Below are positions 41,728 through 51,625 of a DNA stretch of 64,000 nucleotides, one piece after another. The stretch spans positions 744,001 to 808,000 of the forward strand of contig NZ_JAHESE010000001.1 in NCBI RefSeq assembly GCF_018598175.1, read 5' to 3'. The stretch's first letter is position 1; every line of letters starts with the position of its first letter. Under the pieces are notes generated by a model. The model worked only from the letters and a program-made list of their open reading frames with translations, ran no database searches and had not been told where the DNA came from. The position numbers were made by a program, and so were the translations under genes. This stretch comes from Dawidia cretensis (GTDB lineage Bacteria > Bacteroidota > Bacteroidia > Cytophagales > Cyclobacteriaceae).

Positions 41728-43731
41728 CTATTTCATCAAAAGCCCAAATTGCTTTGGCCGGGCCATGCTTTCTGTATAGACATTGCCAAACCGGTCGGTG
41801 ACGTTAATCTCCAGTGTCGTATCGGGTGCACTGGCTGTGACGCTGAACATGTGTGCTGTCTCGGTTGAGACAAAGGCATCGGTTGGCTGGGCGCCTGCGT
41901 TCAGTCGCAGCGCTTCGTAGGAAACGATGTGCAGCGGGTCGAGCACCTTCACGCGATTCACGGTGAGACTTTTTCCGTTCTCGGTCACCTCAATTTTCCA
42001 CCGACTGTCGTAGCCCCACACGTTGAGCAGCACTTCGTTGCCGGCATGTTGCGCGGCATAAGAGCCTGCAAATTTAGCGAGTGCACCGTCGGTCGATTTT
42101 GGGGCGAACACGGCAGCAGTAATGTGGACAGCATTCAGGTCGTACGCACGGAATTGGTAGTTTTCCGGGTAGCCGATGCTCTTGTATCGCCACGCTATGT
42201 CGCGGCCATTCATTTTCCAGATGCCATATCCACCCGGACTTCCGTCCCGGCAAGTATCGTTTCCGGCGTAGCCATTCTTGCCGGTCCACCACCAGGTAGC
42301 ACAGATCGCTGCGATATTGTGCTCCATTATAGAAGCCTTTTCTTCCACGGTGTAGTTGATATGCGTATGTCCGGTCAGGACGTGCACGGTAGAGAAATCC
42401 CGAAAACATTCGATTAGGGTACTGCCGTTCGTCATATCGACTTTGTTCACTTGCGTGCCTGCCGCGCCGAGCGAGGGATTTGCATACAACGGCGTGTGCA
42501 TGGCCAGTACAATCGGTGTGCTCTTGTCGGTGATTGTGGCCAGGTCTTTTTTCAACCATTCGATCTGGTCGTTATGTACATTGTCCCGGTAGCTGCGGTC
42601 ACCAATGGTTCCCACGGCGCCCCCGTTGTTTACGTACTCTACATTGTCCAGCACCACGTAGTGAATCTTGCCAAGATTAAAAGAGTAATAGGTGGGACCG
42701 ATGATGTCGCGGTATTTTTCTTCGGCATCCCAGTCATTGGCGTAATACGGATCGTTATCGTGGTTCCCCATTAGGTTAAAGACCGGGCTTTTCAGCTTAT
42801 TCATGTACGGAATATATTCGTTAAGCCCAAATCCGTTGCTGTACCAATAAAGTTCCCAGGTCATATCGCCCAGGGTTAGCACATATACTTTCGTGCCATC
42901 GGCGGCGTATTGCTCGATGGTTGCGTTGACATCGGGAAGAACCTTGCTGTTGAATTGCTCCAGGTCGTTGTTACGGTTGGCAAGGTGCCAGTCGGCCATG
43001 GGTATGACAACGTGCTTTTCATTGCTCACCTTCATCAGTGAAAAGTCTTTTTGCTCTACGGCGGTGGTGTTATTGCTCACTCGCTTGAAGAATTGCGGCG
43101 CATTGCCCAGGCTGGCCACCTCGTAGTTCGCAGGAATAGAAATGAAAACGAAGCCGGTCTTCTTGAGAGAAGGCAGGTAGTATATACCTTTGCTGTCGGT
43201 AACGGTTACTTCAGATCCGTCCGATACAATCACGCCGGCAACGCCTTTGCCATCGCAGTAGACAATACCCTTTACGGTCATGCCCGCGACATCCGGAATG
43301 TCTGTGTCGGCTATGACATTTAGCAGTGTGCGTCCCAGCGTAAGGCTGTCCGCGCCTCGGATAACTTTTATGGAATAGGTTCCTGTGGTGATTCCGTCGG
43401 GCACCGGGAAGGTCGCGGAATTATTCGCGATGGCCGTAACGCCCACGGTAAAGATTATTCCGTCGGGCGAGCGCATTAATTCGATCGTGTCACCTACCTG
43501 AAATCCCGTGCCTTGCAGGGTTATATCTGTTCCTGCTGTAACGTCCAGGCTGGAGGGAATAGAAACTCCCCGGATGCCCAGGTTGTTATTTTCATCTACC
43601 GGACCATCGTCCTGACAGCCGGCAAAACTGAATCCCAGTCCACCGAGTCCTGCCAGCGTTGTAACGCTTCCTAATTTTATAAAATGTCTCCTTGTGTATT
43701 TCACGTTTCGCTGTTTATATACTTCTTTCAT
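41728..43731 (-). CDS. Calcineurin-like phosphoesterase, Tat-exported lipoprotein
   Basis: This 667-residue protein starts with a twin-arginine motif (TRRHFIKLGSVTTLAGLGG) and a lipobox ending SFAGC. Then come an IPT/TIG-like domain (about 50-145), a short carboxypeptidase-regulatory-like domain, and a metallophosphoesterase core with DWHLANRNND, LGDMTW, GNHDNDPY and HTHINY. The C-terminal 130 residues form the domain usual in this group. It probably hydrolyses phosphomonoesters or diesters outside the inner membrane. It is the last gene of the SusC/SusD cluster. ATG 43734 would add one residue. Confidence 0.88.
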   Translation of the reverse strand: MKEVYKQRNVKYTRRHFIKLGSVTTLAGLGGLGFSFAGCQDDGPVDENNNLGIRGVSIPSSLDVTAGTDITLQGTGFQVGDTIELMRSPDGIIFTVGVTAIANNSATFPVPDGITTGTYSIKVIRGADSLTLGRTLLNVIADTDIPDVAGMTVKGIVYCDGKGVAGVIVSDGSEVTVTDSKGIYYLPSLKKTGFVFISIPANYEVASLGNAPQFFKRVSNNTTAVEQKDFSLMKVSNEKHVVIPMADWHLANRNNDLEQFNSKVLPDVNATIEQYAADGTKVYVLTLGDMTWELYWYSNGFGLNEYIPYMNKLKSPVFNLMGNHDNDPYYANDWDAEEKYRDIIGPTYYSFNLGKIHYVVLDNVEYVNNGGAVGTIGDRSYRDNVHNDQIEWLKKDLATITDKSTPIVLAMHTPLYANPSLGAAGTQVNKVDMTNGSTLIECFRDFSTVHVLTGHTHINYTVEEKASIMEHNIAAICATWWWTGKNGYAGNDTCRDGSPGGYGIWKMNGRDIAWRYKSIGYPENYQFRAYDLNAVHITAAVFAPKSTDGALAKFAGSYAAQHAGNEVLLNVWGYDSRWKIEVTENGKSLTVNRVKVLDPLHIVSYEALRLNAGAQPTDAFVSTETAHMFSVTASAPDTTLEINVTDRFGNVYTESMARPKQFGLLMK

Positions 43732-43748
43732 CACTACGTTCGCGCATC

Positions 43749-45011
43749 TTATTCATAATTCGAGAAGATGACGGCGAATATGCATCTGTTTACCTGGCTG
43801 CCGTTGTCCGCTCCACTGTTGGGGGCATGCTCAGTCAGACTCCACAGGTAGTCCAACTCGGCTTCATAGTATAACGCTTCGGCGCCATAAGGCCATCGAT
43901 ACCGTACGGTGTTGTCGTCGCCGTCGGAGTATCGCGCCAGTCGCGCTTTGGAGCCGTATGACTCCGACGGCGATCCCGTACACGACAACCATGTTTTCGA
44001 ACCCTTTCTGAAAATTCCCTGCATGCCGTGGGCGTGGTTGCCGTCAAAAAGTGAGTTTTTTGGAACAACGTACTTGATCCCGGAATTAAGCACCGTGCCG
44101 CTGGCGTTTATCGGGAAGCCGTAAATCTTTGGAACGATAGAGGCTGCTGCACTTCCGGCGGAGTATTGCGCGGTCCATAGCTCGGTTCCTTCCGCATTGA
44201 TCTGTATAGTGGAGAACGGATCGGCCCCACCGTTGATATCATAGTACCCTACTTGTGGCAGAATGTACCGGTAGTTAAATGCATAGAGCGTTCCGTCGGA
44301 GGCTTTGCCACAACGGTTTGTAGTTTCATCGCCGGTCGCCACTTCTATAATCTTGTTGAGGTCGAATACACGGATGCCGAGGTTTGTACTGGCCACGTAC
44401 AGTTTGTCGTTGACATATGCCACGCCGCCGGCGTGTATGTTCAGCGGCGCATACGTTCCGTATTGTGTATAATCGGACACCGATGCCGGTACAGTGTGCT
44501 GCACCAGTAGAATATGACGGTACATCAGGTATGTGCTGGAGCTCGGGCTGATGTCCATCAGGGTAATGCGCGATCCCTTGTATTCTGCACCATCGGTGCC
44601 ATACCAGGTCACGAGCAGGTAGCGTATGCCATTCTTCTTAAATCCCGTGATTCCTTGTGGTATCCAGATCTTCGTGGTCTCATCGTCGTCATTCCAACGG
44701 ATGCCTCTCGCCCGGTTCTCTTCCGGGACATTAAAGCCATATACCTCGGTGTAAGAGCTTCCGCCGACGGCCTCGCGGTTCTTATTTACCTGGGTGGGGT
44801 TCAGAAATAGAAATCCGCTGCTGATATAACTGCTGGTGTTTACATAAGGGTCAACGGTAATGGCAGTGGCGCCGGTTGCCAGCGTTCCAATATCCGATGT
44901 GCTGAGCGTATAAGGTATAGTGCTTTCTGTAGTGGGTTTTACACCCAGGTCGGCACAGCCTGCCAGGAGTATACCTGACAACAGGCATACTGCCAATGAT
45001 CTATTTCTCAT
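43749..45011 (-). CDS. Surface lipoprotein of unknown function, probable beta-propeller
   Basis: This 420-residue lipoprotein has the lipobox LLAGC at Cys19 and a beta-rich body with repeats such as GGVAYVNDKLYVASTNLGIRVFDL and GTELWTAQYSAG, suggestive of a propeller. Near the end stands YRWPYGAEALYYEAELDYLWSLTEH. I know similar hypothetical proteins from Bacteroidota and Actinobacteria but not their role. It sits between the BACON lipoprotein and the phosphoesterase in one operon, and probably helps bind the same substrate. Confidence 0.75.
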   Translation of the reverse strand: MRNRSLAVCLLSGILLAGCADLGVKPTTESTIPYTLSTSDIGTLATGATAITVDPYVNTSSYISSGFLFLNPTQVNKNREAVGGSSYTEVYGFNVPEENRARGIRWNDDDETTKIWIPQGITGFKKNGIRYLLVTWYGTDGAEYKGSRITLMDISPSSSTYLMYRHILLVQHTVPASVSDYTQYGTYAPLNIHAGGVAYVNDKLYVASTNLGIRVFDLNKIIEVATGDETTNRCGKASDGTLYAFNYRYILPQVGYYDINGGADPFSTIQINAEGTELWTAQYSAGSAAASIVPKIYGFPINASGTVLNSGIKYVVPKNSLFDGNHAHGMQGIFRKGSKTWLSCTGSPSESYGSKARLARYSDGDDNTVRYRWPYGAEALYYEAELDYLWSLTEHAPNSGADNGSQVNRCIFAVIFSNYE

Positions 45012-45040
45012 GACTGCTTATTAATTTATAGGAATGTTTT

Positions 45041-45077
45041 AAAAAAAGTAGCCACGACTTGTGGAGTCGTAGCTACT
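45041..45077 (-). terminator. Terminator within the SusC/SusD cluster
   Basis: On the minus strand AGTAGCTACGAC pairs with GTCGTGGCTACT (12 bp, one G-U) and is followed by TTTTTT. It lies four bases past the BACON gene stop and should lower expression of the last two genes. Confidence 0.8.
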
Positions 45078-45081
45078 GAGG

Positions 45082-46320
45082 TTACTCGATAATTTCGATG
45101 TTGATGTCATCGATAAAGATGCGGTTCTTGCCCTGTCCTACACCGGTGAGATTATAGTCGCCGCCGAGGAACTTTATCTGGGTATCGGACGTGGCCCCTG
45201 TAACGGTAAAGCTATAGGCTCTTTCGGCAGCCCAGATATTGTTTACTACGCCCGCGTTGTCCTGCGCTTCCGAATTTGGTACGTTTTCTATTGTAAGTTG
45301 TGAGATACTTGTCGTACCCGCACCCAGAGCGGATATCTTCAGAAGCTTATCGTCTATCGCTCCGCCGGCGGAGATGTATGCGGCTGCCTTGAACGTTACG
45401 CGAATATTTGCCGTGCCTTCAATGTTGAGCCTGGGCGAAATAAGATCGCCGCCAAAGCCGGTTTTACCCAGCTTCACAAAACCCTGGCGGGCGTAGAGGA
45501 GCGGTTGATTGCTTGAAGCTGCTACCGGGGTGCTGTACCATCCATGGTTTATTTCGTCCTGCGTCCACGTATCGAAGCGCGTCTCGCCGGTGGTATTGTA
45601 AGGTTTTTCGTTGCCATACGCCAGCCAGCTGAAGTCTTCCCGCAGAATGATATTGCCCGGCAGCTGCGTGATGACAATCGTCTTGTCGAGCTCCGGGTGC
45701 TCGGTGGACTGTATGGTTACCGTTGCTGAGCGGTCGGCGCCACTGTTCTTTTCCGCCCGCAGCCTGATCTTTGTAGCGGACAATTCCAATTGTGTTAACC
45801 ACGTAGCATCGTCGTCGAGTTCGTAGGTCCAGGCCACATTGGCGTCTACGTCGATTGTAACATCGCCGCCTGCTGCCAGAACCTCGGCGCCGGTTTGTGC
45901 GCCCGGGAGGTTTATGTAGGGTACATTGGCCGCCTGCTCCACGCGGAAGAGCACTGGTTGCTCCGCTCCGTTTACGATAAAGGAAAAGTTCATCGTGCGG
46001 GCATCGAATGTTTCATTCTCGTTCACAATGAATTTAAAGGTTCCGTCTTCGCTTCCTTCGGAAGGAAAAGCGCGTACCCAACCGTTATCCTCCTGTGCTA
46101 CGATCTGCCACGGCCGGTTAGAGCGTACAACATAGCTCACGGTCGAGCCTTCAACACCTGCCGTAAGTCCGGTAGGACCGTCTTCAATGGAGAAATAGGG
46201 ATTACCTGAAAATTCTTCGTCGTCATCGCTGCAAGAAACGAAGAGCAGCGAAAGGATAGATACCATCATCAACAGCATGGCGGTGAGATATCCGGATCTG
46301 AAAGTTATAGTGCTTTTCAT
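45082..46320 (-). CDS. BACON-domain surface lipoprotein
   Basis: This 412-residue lipoprotein has the lipobox LLFVSC followed by SDDDEE, then two BACON-type domains (about 40-130 and 135-225; SNRPWQIVAQEDNGWVRAFP and VDANVAWTYELDDDATWLTQ), and a C-terminal jelly-roll-like part with TRFDTWTQDEINHGWY. BACON domains are common in surface glycan-system proteins and may bind carbohydrate or mucin. It follows the SusD gene by 18 bases. ATG 46320 places the signal peptide properly. Confidence 0.87.
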   Translation of the reverse strand: MKSTITFRSGYLTAMLLMMVSILSLLFVSCSDDDEEFSGNPYFSIEDGPTGLTAGVEGSTVSYVVRSNRPWQIVAQEDNGWVRAFPSEGSEDGTFKFIVNENETFDARTMNFSFIVNGAEQPVLFRVEQAANVPYINLPGAQTGAEVLAAGGDVTIDVDANVAWTYELDDDATWLTQLELSATKIRLRAEKNSGADRSATVTIQSTEHPELDKTIVITQLPGNIILREDFSWLAYGNEKPYNTTGETRFDTWTQDEINHGWYSTPVAASSNQPLLYARQGFVKLGKTGFGGDLISPRLNIEGTANIRVTFKAAAYISAGGAIDDKLLKISALGAGTTSISQLTIENVPNSEAQDNAGVVNNIWAAERAYSFTVTGATSDTQIKFLGGDYNLTGVGQGKNRIFIDDINIEIIE

Positions 46321-46338
46321 GGTATGCATGTTTATGCG

Positions 46339-47910
46339 TTAGTTCGCTTCAATAGCTTGTTTACTCCACCATACAGGAGTCTTCATGGTATTATCTCCGC
46401 CCATTCTTTCGAGGGCTTCGCGCGCATGCTTTTCGTTAGTAGCCATGGTGGTGTTGGGAAATGCAAAGCGCGTGGGAAGTGTATAGTCGTTGAACACCGT
46501 GCCATTTCCGATCGTCAGCTCGGGGTACCCGGTGCGACGGTATTCATGATAGGCTTCCATGCCCGTCCAAAAGAGCGCCAGGAATTTCTGGTTGGCGACT
46601 AGCTCTTGCTTATTGGCAGCATTGTCCCACGAGGCCAACTCAGAATCGAGGAAGGTGGTGATGTCACTTTCAGAAATGGTCACGGGTGTGATGCTGAATT
46701 GGCCCTGGGTCGCCCACTTTTCCAACGAGGCGGTTATCGCTTCTGCATAGTACTCGCTTGCCGCTGTTTCACCGCCGGAGATATACCCTTTCAAGGCTGC
46801 TTCGGCCAGAATGAACTGCACTTCCGCGTAGTCCATAAACCAGGCCGGTGCGTCGGCACGGCAGAATACGGCGGCGTTCAGCCAGGATGTTCCTCTGTCG
46901 ACGGTGCTTTGCTCTTCGGCGGTACAACCCGATACGGTGCCGATCCAGATATTGGAAGGGTTCGTCACGGCGTCCGGATTCTTTCTGCCAATGATCGGAA
47001 GGCGTGGATCCTGGTATACCTGCGTGCCGCCACCGTCTGTAACAACAGTCATACCGACGAGCTGCTGCGTAAGCTTGCGTCCCGAGCTGGTAAACTCCCC
47101 TTGACTGGTCAGTGCAAACTTGTTGAGGTACGGGTCACTTCCCGTAAACCTGACCATGGCATTGTCTGCGTTCGACGTGAAGATCGGGTAGGATGCCGGT
47201 GTGTTTAGGATTTCGGTCATCTTCGTTCCGACTTGCATTTCCGTGCGTCCGCTTACGCGGCAGAGCAACCGCAAGTAGAGGGAGTTGTTGAATTTACGCC
47301 AGGCTTCCATCGAGCCGCCATACATACCGTCAAGCGCGGGCTTTAGAAATACCGGCTGCGATGCGTAGAGCTCGTTGGCCGCTTCCAGGTCGGCAAACAT
47401 AGCCTGGTATGCATTCATCTGCGAGTCGAATGCGGGCGTCGTGGTTCCGTCCGGTTTGCGGGCCGTGAAGGCTTCGGCATAGGGTATATCACCATACATG
47501 TCCGACAGGTTCGACATATACAATACCTTTAGTGTCAGCGCAACGGCCTGAAGCGCCCGATCTTCCTGCTCAACGCTCAGGTCATACATATGCACGGCAT
47601 TGTTGGCGTAGCTGGCGTACAGATTCCATACACCTTGCCAGTTGCCATCGGCAATGGAATAGCGATGCTCCTGGCGTGTTAGGCCACCGGTAAATGCGGT
47701 GAACTGAATAAGCTCGTTGTTCCAGAACCAGGTTTGATCCAACCAGGCGTTGGCGCTGCCGTACAGCAATGGCTCGAACATACCGCTTGCACGTACACCC
47801 CCGACCGTGGTGAGGTTTGGGTTTTTATCTGTCTCTTCAAATTCAGAGGTACAGGAGAGCATGGCAACGGCCATCATCCCTGTTATAAATATTCTGTTGA
47901 ATGTCTTCAT
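46339..47910 (-). CDS. SusD/RagB-like surface lipoprotein
   Basis: This 523-residue lipoprotein has a signal ending MLSC (residue 19) and the SusD-like_2 layout: helix-rich TPR-like regions with WNNELIQFTAFTGG, NMYDLSVEQEDRALQ-type helices, and AWFMDYAEVQFILAEAAL, the segment conserved in SusD proteins. SusD proteins form the lid of the SusC channel and capture substrate. It starts ten bases after the SusC stop. ATG 47910 was chosen since it begins MKTFNRIFITGMMAVAML; the extra upstream residues belong to the SusC end. Confidence 0.92.
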   Translation of the reverse strand: MKTFNRIFITGMMAVAMLSCTSEFEETDKNPNLTTVGGVRASGMFEPLLYGSANAWLDQTWFWNNELIQFTAFTGGLTRQEHRYSIADGNWQGVWNLYASYANNAVHMYDLSVEQEDRALQAVALTLKVLYMSNLSDMYGDIPYAEAFTARKPDGTTTPAFDSQMNAYQAMFADLEAANELYASQPVFLKPALDGMYGGSMEAWRKFNNSLYLRLLCRVSGRTEMQVGTKMTEILNTPASYPIFTSNADNAMVRFTGSDPYLNKFALTSQGEFTSSGRKLTQQLVGMTVVTDGGGTQVYQDPRLPIIGRKNPDAVTNPSNIWIGTVSGCTAEEQSTVDRGTSWLNAAVFCRADAPAWFMDYAEVQFILAEAALKGYISGGETAASEYYAEAITASLEKWATQGQFSITPVTISESDITTFLDSELASWDNAANKQELVANQKFLALFWTGMEAYHEYRRTGYPELTIGNGTVFNDYTLPTRFAFPNTTMATNEKHAREALERMGGDNTMKTPVWWSKQAIEAN

Positions 47911-47920
47911 ACCTGTTCGT

Positions 47921-50900
47921 TTAGAATGAAACCTGAACATTGAAACCATAGGTGCGTGTCATGGGGAATGCCATGGATTCGATGCCTGAGTAGATATCCG
48001 ATCCGTTCAGCAGACCCGTTTCCGGATCAAACTGTGGAAACTTCGTAATGCAAAACACGTTGGTGGCATACATGCCCACGGAAGCCCTTTGGAGGAAGTG
48101 TGTCTTGGCCAGGATTTTCGAAGGGATCTGGTAATCGAGGCGCAGCTCGCGCAGTTTGATGAAGTCCGTGCTGAATGTGTTCATTTCAGTATTGTCGCGG
48201 GTCCATATATAGCTGCTGTAGTAGGTCTGGATGTTGCCGGTCACGGTAGTATTCTTAGTATAAGTAATTGATCCGTCTTCGTTGGTCACGGCATTTACAC
48301 CTTCGTGTACCAAGCCGTCGTTACGACCGGCTAGCGAGTTGGCAAGCTTACCCTGGTACGACAGCGAGAAGTTCGTAACCGAATACGAGTGTCCGCCGTA
48401 TTGCGCGGAGAATGTCGCGGCCAGGGAGAAGTTCTTGTACTGTAACCGTTGTACCGTGCCCGCACGCCAGTTGGGATTTACTTTGCCGATGCGGCGATCG
48501 GGCGCCTCGTCGAGTACAGGATATCCGTCGGCATTGACGATGTGCATGCCGGATGCATCCACCTTGTTGCCGTTCTCGTCGAGATAAGAAGCGCCTTCCG
48601 GGGCTCTTTTGAAACCGCGTCCGTAGAGCACGTGCATTTCTTCACCTACATACGAATACACAAAGGTGCGGCTGCCGATCGTTGTTCCATTGTCGGTCTG
48701 CAGGGGTTGGGTGGGATCCCAGCCATCTTGCAATTTTACCAGCTTGTTGATGTTCCTGGCCCAGTTCACGTCAAATGACCAGGTGAAGTCTTTGGTCTTT
48801 ACGGGCGTGAGCGAAATGGCTACCTCAACGCCTCTGTTGGTGATCTCGCCAGCGTTTATCCGCATGGAGGTAGCACCTGTGACCTGGTCGACAGCTACCG
48901 GCACGATCTGGTTTTTGGTGGACGCCGAGTACAGCGCCAGGTCGAACGACATGCGGTGGAAGAGTTTACCTTCCAGGCCGACTTCCCAACTGGCGGTCTT
49001 CTCGGGCTTGATCAACGGATCGGGGATCACACCCGGCAGCGTATATCCTCCTGGATAGGATGTCGCATTATAGTACTGATCGCGCGAATAGGCCTGCGTG
49101 TCGTTTCCGACATTGGCCCACGACGTCCGCAGTTTTAACATGTCCACCCAAGTTGTGCGCGTGTGAAGGTCCAGCACTTCATCCAACAGGACGCTAACAG
49201 CGACCGACGGATAGAAATAGGACCAGTTGGAAGGAGCCAGTGTACTCGACCAGTCGTTGCGGCCTGTGATATCGACGTAGTAGGTATCATTCCAGCTAAG
49301 CGACGCCATGCCATAAAAGCTGTTGACGATTTTCTTGATACGGTAGTTATACGGATCGGGATTTATACCCGTCGGCAGGTTTGTCGTATGGTATATGTCC
49401 TCTTCGCCCAGCTGGCTGAGCGTGATCTTGCTGTTGAAGTTTTCGTAAATACGGTTGTTGCCACCCACCATCACGGACAGGCCCAGTTGCCCGTCGGCTA
49501 CGTCTTCGTTCTGGTAACGCAGCATGAAGTCGTTGTTGTTCTCCATCTCGCGTATGGTTTGCTCGCGATAGAAACCATTAGTATAGTCGGTGGTATAGAA
49601 CGGTCTGCGCTGTGTGCGGAAGTTGTTTGACCAATCCAATCCCGAGCGGAGCATAAACGAAAGATTTTTCGCCAGGTCGGCGGTGACACTGATGTTTCCG
49701 AATACCCGGTCGCGGTCTTCCGAGCTCAGGGCTTCGTACAGTGTGCGGTACGGGTTGTAGCCTGCTGTGCTGGGATATACCAGGCCTTTACCATCGGTTC
49801 CCCCCGCCGACCAGTTGGCGTAGTTATAACGTCCACTGAAATATTCATTCTTCCAGTCATTGATGCTGTTTACGTTGAATCCCCACACGAGTGAGTACAT
49901 CGGACTGCTTTCATCATATCCGCCGCTGGGCATGTTGTCGCTTTGTTTGTGATAATAGTTCAGCTTGGCGGCGAGCTTTATCTTTTCCGTTACCGGGGTA
50001 TTGACCGTGAGCGATACGGTTTGTTTTTTAAAGCCGGTGTTGGGGAGGATCCAGTCGTTGTTGTAGTTGGTTACAGAAAAACGTGTGGAGGTACCCTGGC
50101 CGTTGTTTCCGTCGATGGTGATGGTATTGTTGGTTGTAACACCCGTTTGAAACAGGCCGGTGTACCAATCGTCTTGATATACCCAAGGCAGTTTGGTATA
50201 GGTGTCGGTGTTCCAGTCTTTGGAGGCGTATAGGTACCGTGTTTTGTTGGCATCGAACTTTTCACCAAACGTGTAGCGCGAGTAGCTTCGTGGTTGCGCC
50301 ACGCCGTCGGATGCCATACCGGGAGTGATTTCCCACAGCGAATATTCATTTAGGCCCAGGTCTATGCCGTTGCCGTATTCCTTCTGGAAGTCGGGAAAGT
50401 ATCCGGCCTTTTCGAACGTAACGGAAGAGTTGATTGTAACACCAATACCTTTTGTTTTCTTACCCGATTTGGTGGTGATGATAATGGCGCCATTGGCAGC
50501 GCGCGAACCGTACAGCGCGGCGGCTGCGGGGCCTTTCAATACTGTAATGTTTTCGATGTCCTGCGGGTTGATATCACTTGCTCCGTTACCAAAATCTACT
50601 GGCGCATCTTCCTGTGCATAGTTACTCACGCTGCGGGTGGCCGTCATACCTGACGAGATGGGCACACCGTCGACCACAAACAACGCCTCGTTGTTACCAT
50701 AGTTCAGCGAGCGGTCGCCGCGCAATGTTACCCGGATCGATCCGCTGGGGCCGGTACCGGCCTGCTGATAGATGAGCCCGGCTACCTTGCCGGACATGTT
50801 CGTCAGCCAGTTGCCGGAAACAGACTTTGTAAGGTCCTCGCCTTCCACTTTTGTGACAGAGTAGCCCAGCGATTTCTGCTCGCGTGTCAGATTCAGCGCG

Positions 50901-51499
50901 GTCACAACCACTTCATCCATCATCGCGGCATCTTCCTTCATTACGACGTTCACCTGGCTTTGGCTTCCGACCGCTACTTCTTCCAGTAACATCCCGATAA
51001 AGGAGAAAGTCAAAATGCCATCGTCGGGAACTCCGGCAATGCTATATTCTCCGTTCGCATCCGAGATTGTTCCGATCGTTGTACCCTTCAACACGATGTT
51101 AACACCCACCATCGGCTCTCCCAGCTCGTTCGTTACTTTTCCCCGAATGGGTTTATCGCTTGGTTTTTCCGCGGGTTTTTTTTTCACCGAGATCACACCG
51201 TTCGTCAGATTGAAATCGATCGGAAAATGTGCTTGCAACGTGGCCATGATCTCGGTCATAGACTTGTTTGAAATATCCAGCGTAACGGTTTTTTCCAGTT
51301 GAGAAATATCCTTTGAATAGGCGACAGCGTACGAGGTCTGGTCGTCGATCTTTTTCAGGATTTCGGGGAGCGTTGCGTTTGTTACCTTCAGGCTGGTGTT
51401 AACCGTGCGGTCCTGGGCATGTAGATTCGATATGGTACAGCAGAGACAAAGGAGTAGCCATACCCAACCTTTTTTAGATTGAATAATTGATAATTGCAT
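47921..51499 (-). CDS. SusC/RagA TonB-linked outer-membrane transporter
   Basis: This 1192-residue receptor has a signal peptide, an STN domain at about 35-110 (YAVAYSKDISQLEKTVTLDI) that can signal to FecR, a carboxypeptidase-regulatory-like domain (about 115-200), a plug (AALYGSRAANGAIIITTKSG) and a C-terminal barrel ending RTYGFNVQVSF. The STN domain together with the FecR and ECF sigma genes directly upstream marks a self-regulated uptake system. The cargo is unknown; the linked phosphoesterase suggests a phosphorylated compound. Confidence 0.94.
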   Translation of the reverse strand: MQLSIIQSKKGWVWLLLCLCCTISNLHAQDRTVNTSLKVTNATLPEILKKIDDQTSYAVAYSKDISQLEKTVTLDISNKSMTEIMATLQAHFPIDFNLTNGVISVKKKPAEKPSDKPIRGKVTNELGEPMVGVNIVLKGTTIGTISDANGEYSIAGVPDDGILTFSFIGMLLEEVAVGSQSQVNVVMKEDAAMMDEVVVTALNLTREQKSLGYSVTKVEGEDLTKSVSGNWLTNMSGKVAGLIYQQAGTGPSGSIRVTLRGDRSLNYGNNEALFVVDGVPISSGMTATRSVSNYAQEDAPVDFGNGASDINPQDIENITVLKGPAAAALYGSRAANGAIIITTKSGKKTKGIGVTINSSVTFEKAGYFPDFQKEYGNGIDLGLNEYSLWEITPGMASDGVAQPRSYSRYTFGEKFDANKTRYLYASKDWNTDTYTKLPWVYQDDWYTGLFQTGVTTNNTITIDGNNGQGTSTRFSVTNYNNDWILPNTGFKKQTVSLTVNTPVTEKIKLAAKLNYYHKQSDNMPSGGYDESSPMYSLVWGFNVNSINDWKNEYFSGRYNYANWSAGGTDGKGLVYPSTAGYNPYRTLYEALSSEDRDRVFGNISVTADLAKNLSFMLRSGLDWSNNFRTQRRPFYTTDYTNGFYREQTIREMENNNDFMLRYQNEDVADGQLGLSVMVGGNNRIYENFNSKITLSQLGEEDIYHTTNLPTGINPDPYNYRIKKIVNSFYGMASLSWNDTYYVDITGRNDWSSTLAPSNWSYFYPSVAVSVLLDEVLDLHTRTTWVDMLKLRTSWANVGNDTQAYSRDQYYNATSYPGGYTLPGVIPDPLIKPEKTASWEVGLEGKLFHRMSFDLALYSASTKNQIVPVAVDQVTGATSMRINAGEITNRGVEVAISLTPVKTKDFTWSFDVNWARNINKLVKLQDGWDPTQPLQTDNGTTIGSRTFVYSYVGEEMHVLYGRGFKRAPEGASYLDENGNKVDASGMHIVNADGYPVLDEAPDRRIGKVNPNWRAGTVQRLQYKNFSLAATFSAQYGGHSYSVTNFSLSYQGKLANSLAGRNDGLVHEGVNAVTNEDGSITYTKNTTVTGNIQTYYSSYIWTRDNTEMNTFSTDFIKLRELRLDYQIPSKILAKTHFLQRASVGMYATNVFCITKFPQFDPETGLLNGSDIYSGIESMAFPMTRTYGFNVQVSF

Positions 51500-51554
51500 T
51501 TATTACAATACCTTTAAAACAGTTAATAATTGATCCTTAAAATTCAATTTGACT

Positions 51555-51590
51555 GCCCGAAATCGACTGGCCTTGATCTCGGGCTTTTTT
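51555..51590. terminator. Hairpin with T-run between FecR and SusC genes
   Basis: GCCCGA pairs with TCGGGC (extended by ATC/GAT) and is followed on the plus strand by TTTTTT. The flanking genes run on the minus strand, where the T-run precedes the stem, so it may be a leader structure of the SusC mRNA and not a terminator for it. Confidence 0.4.
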
Positions 51591-51625
51591 GTGTAATGGT
51601 TCTTATTGCATAGGCGCGTGGGGTT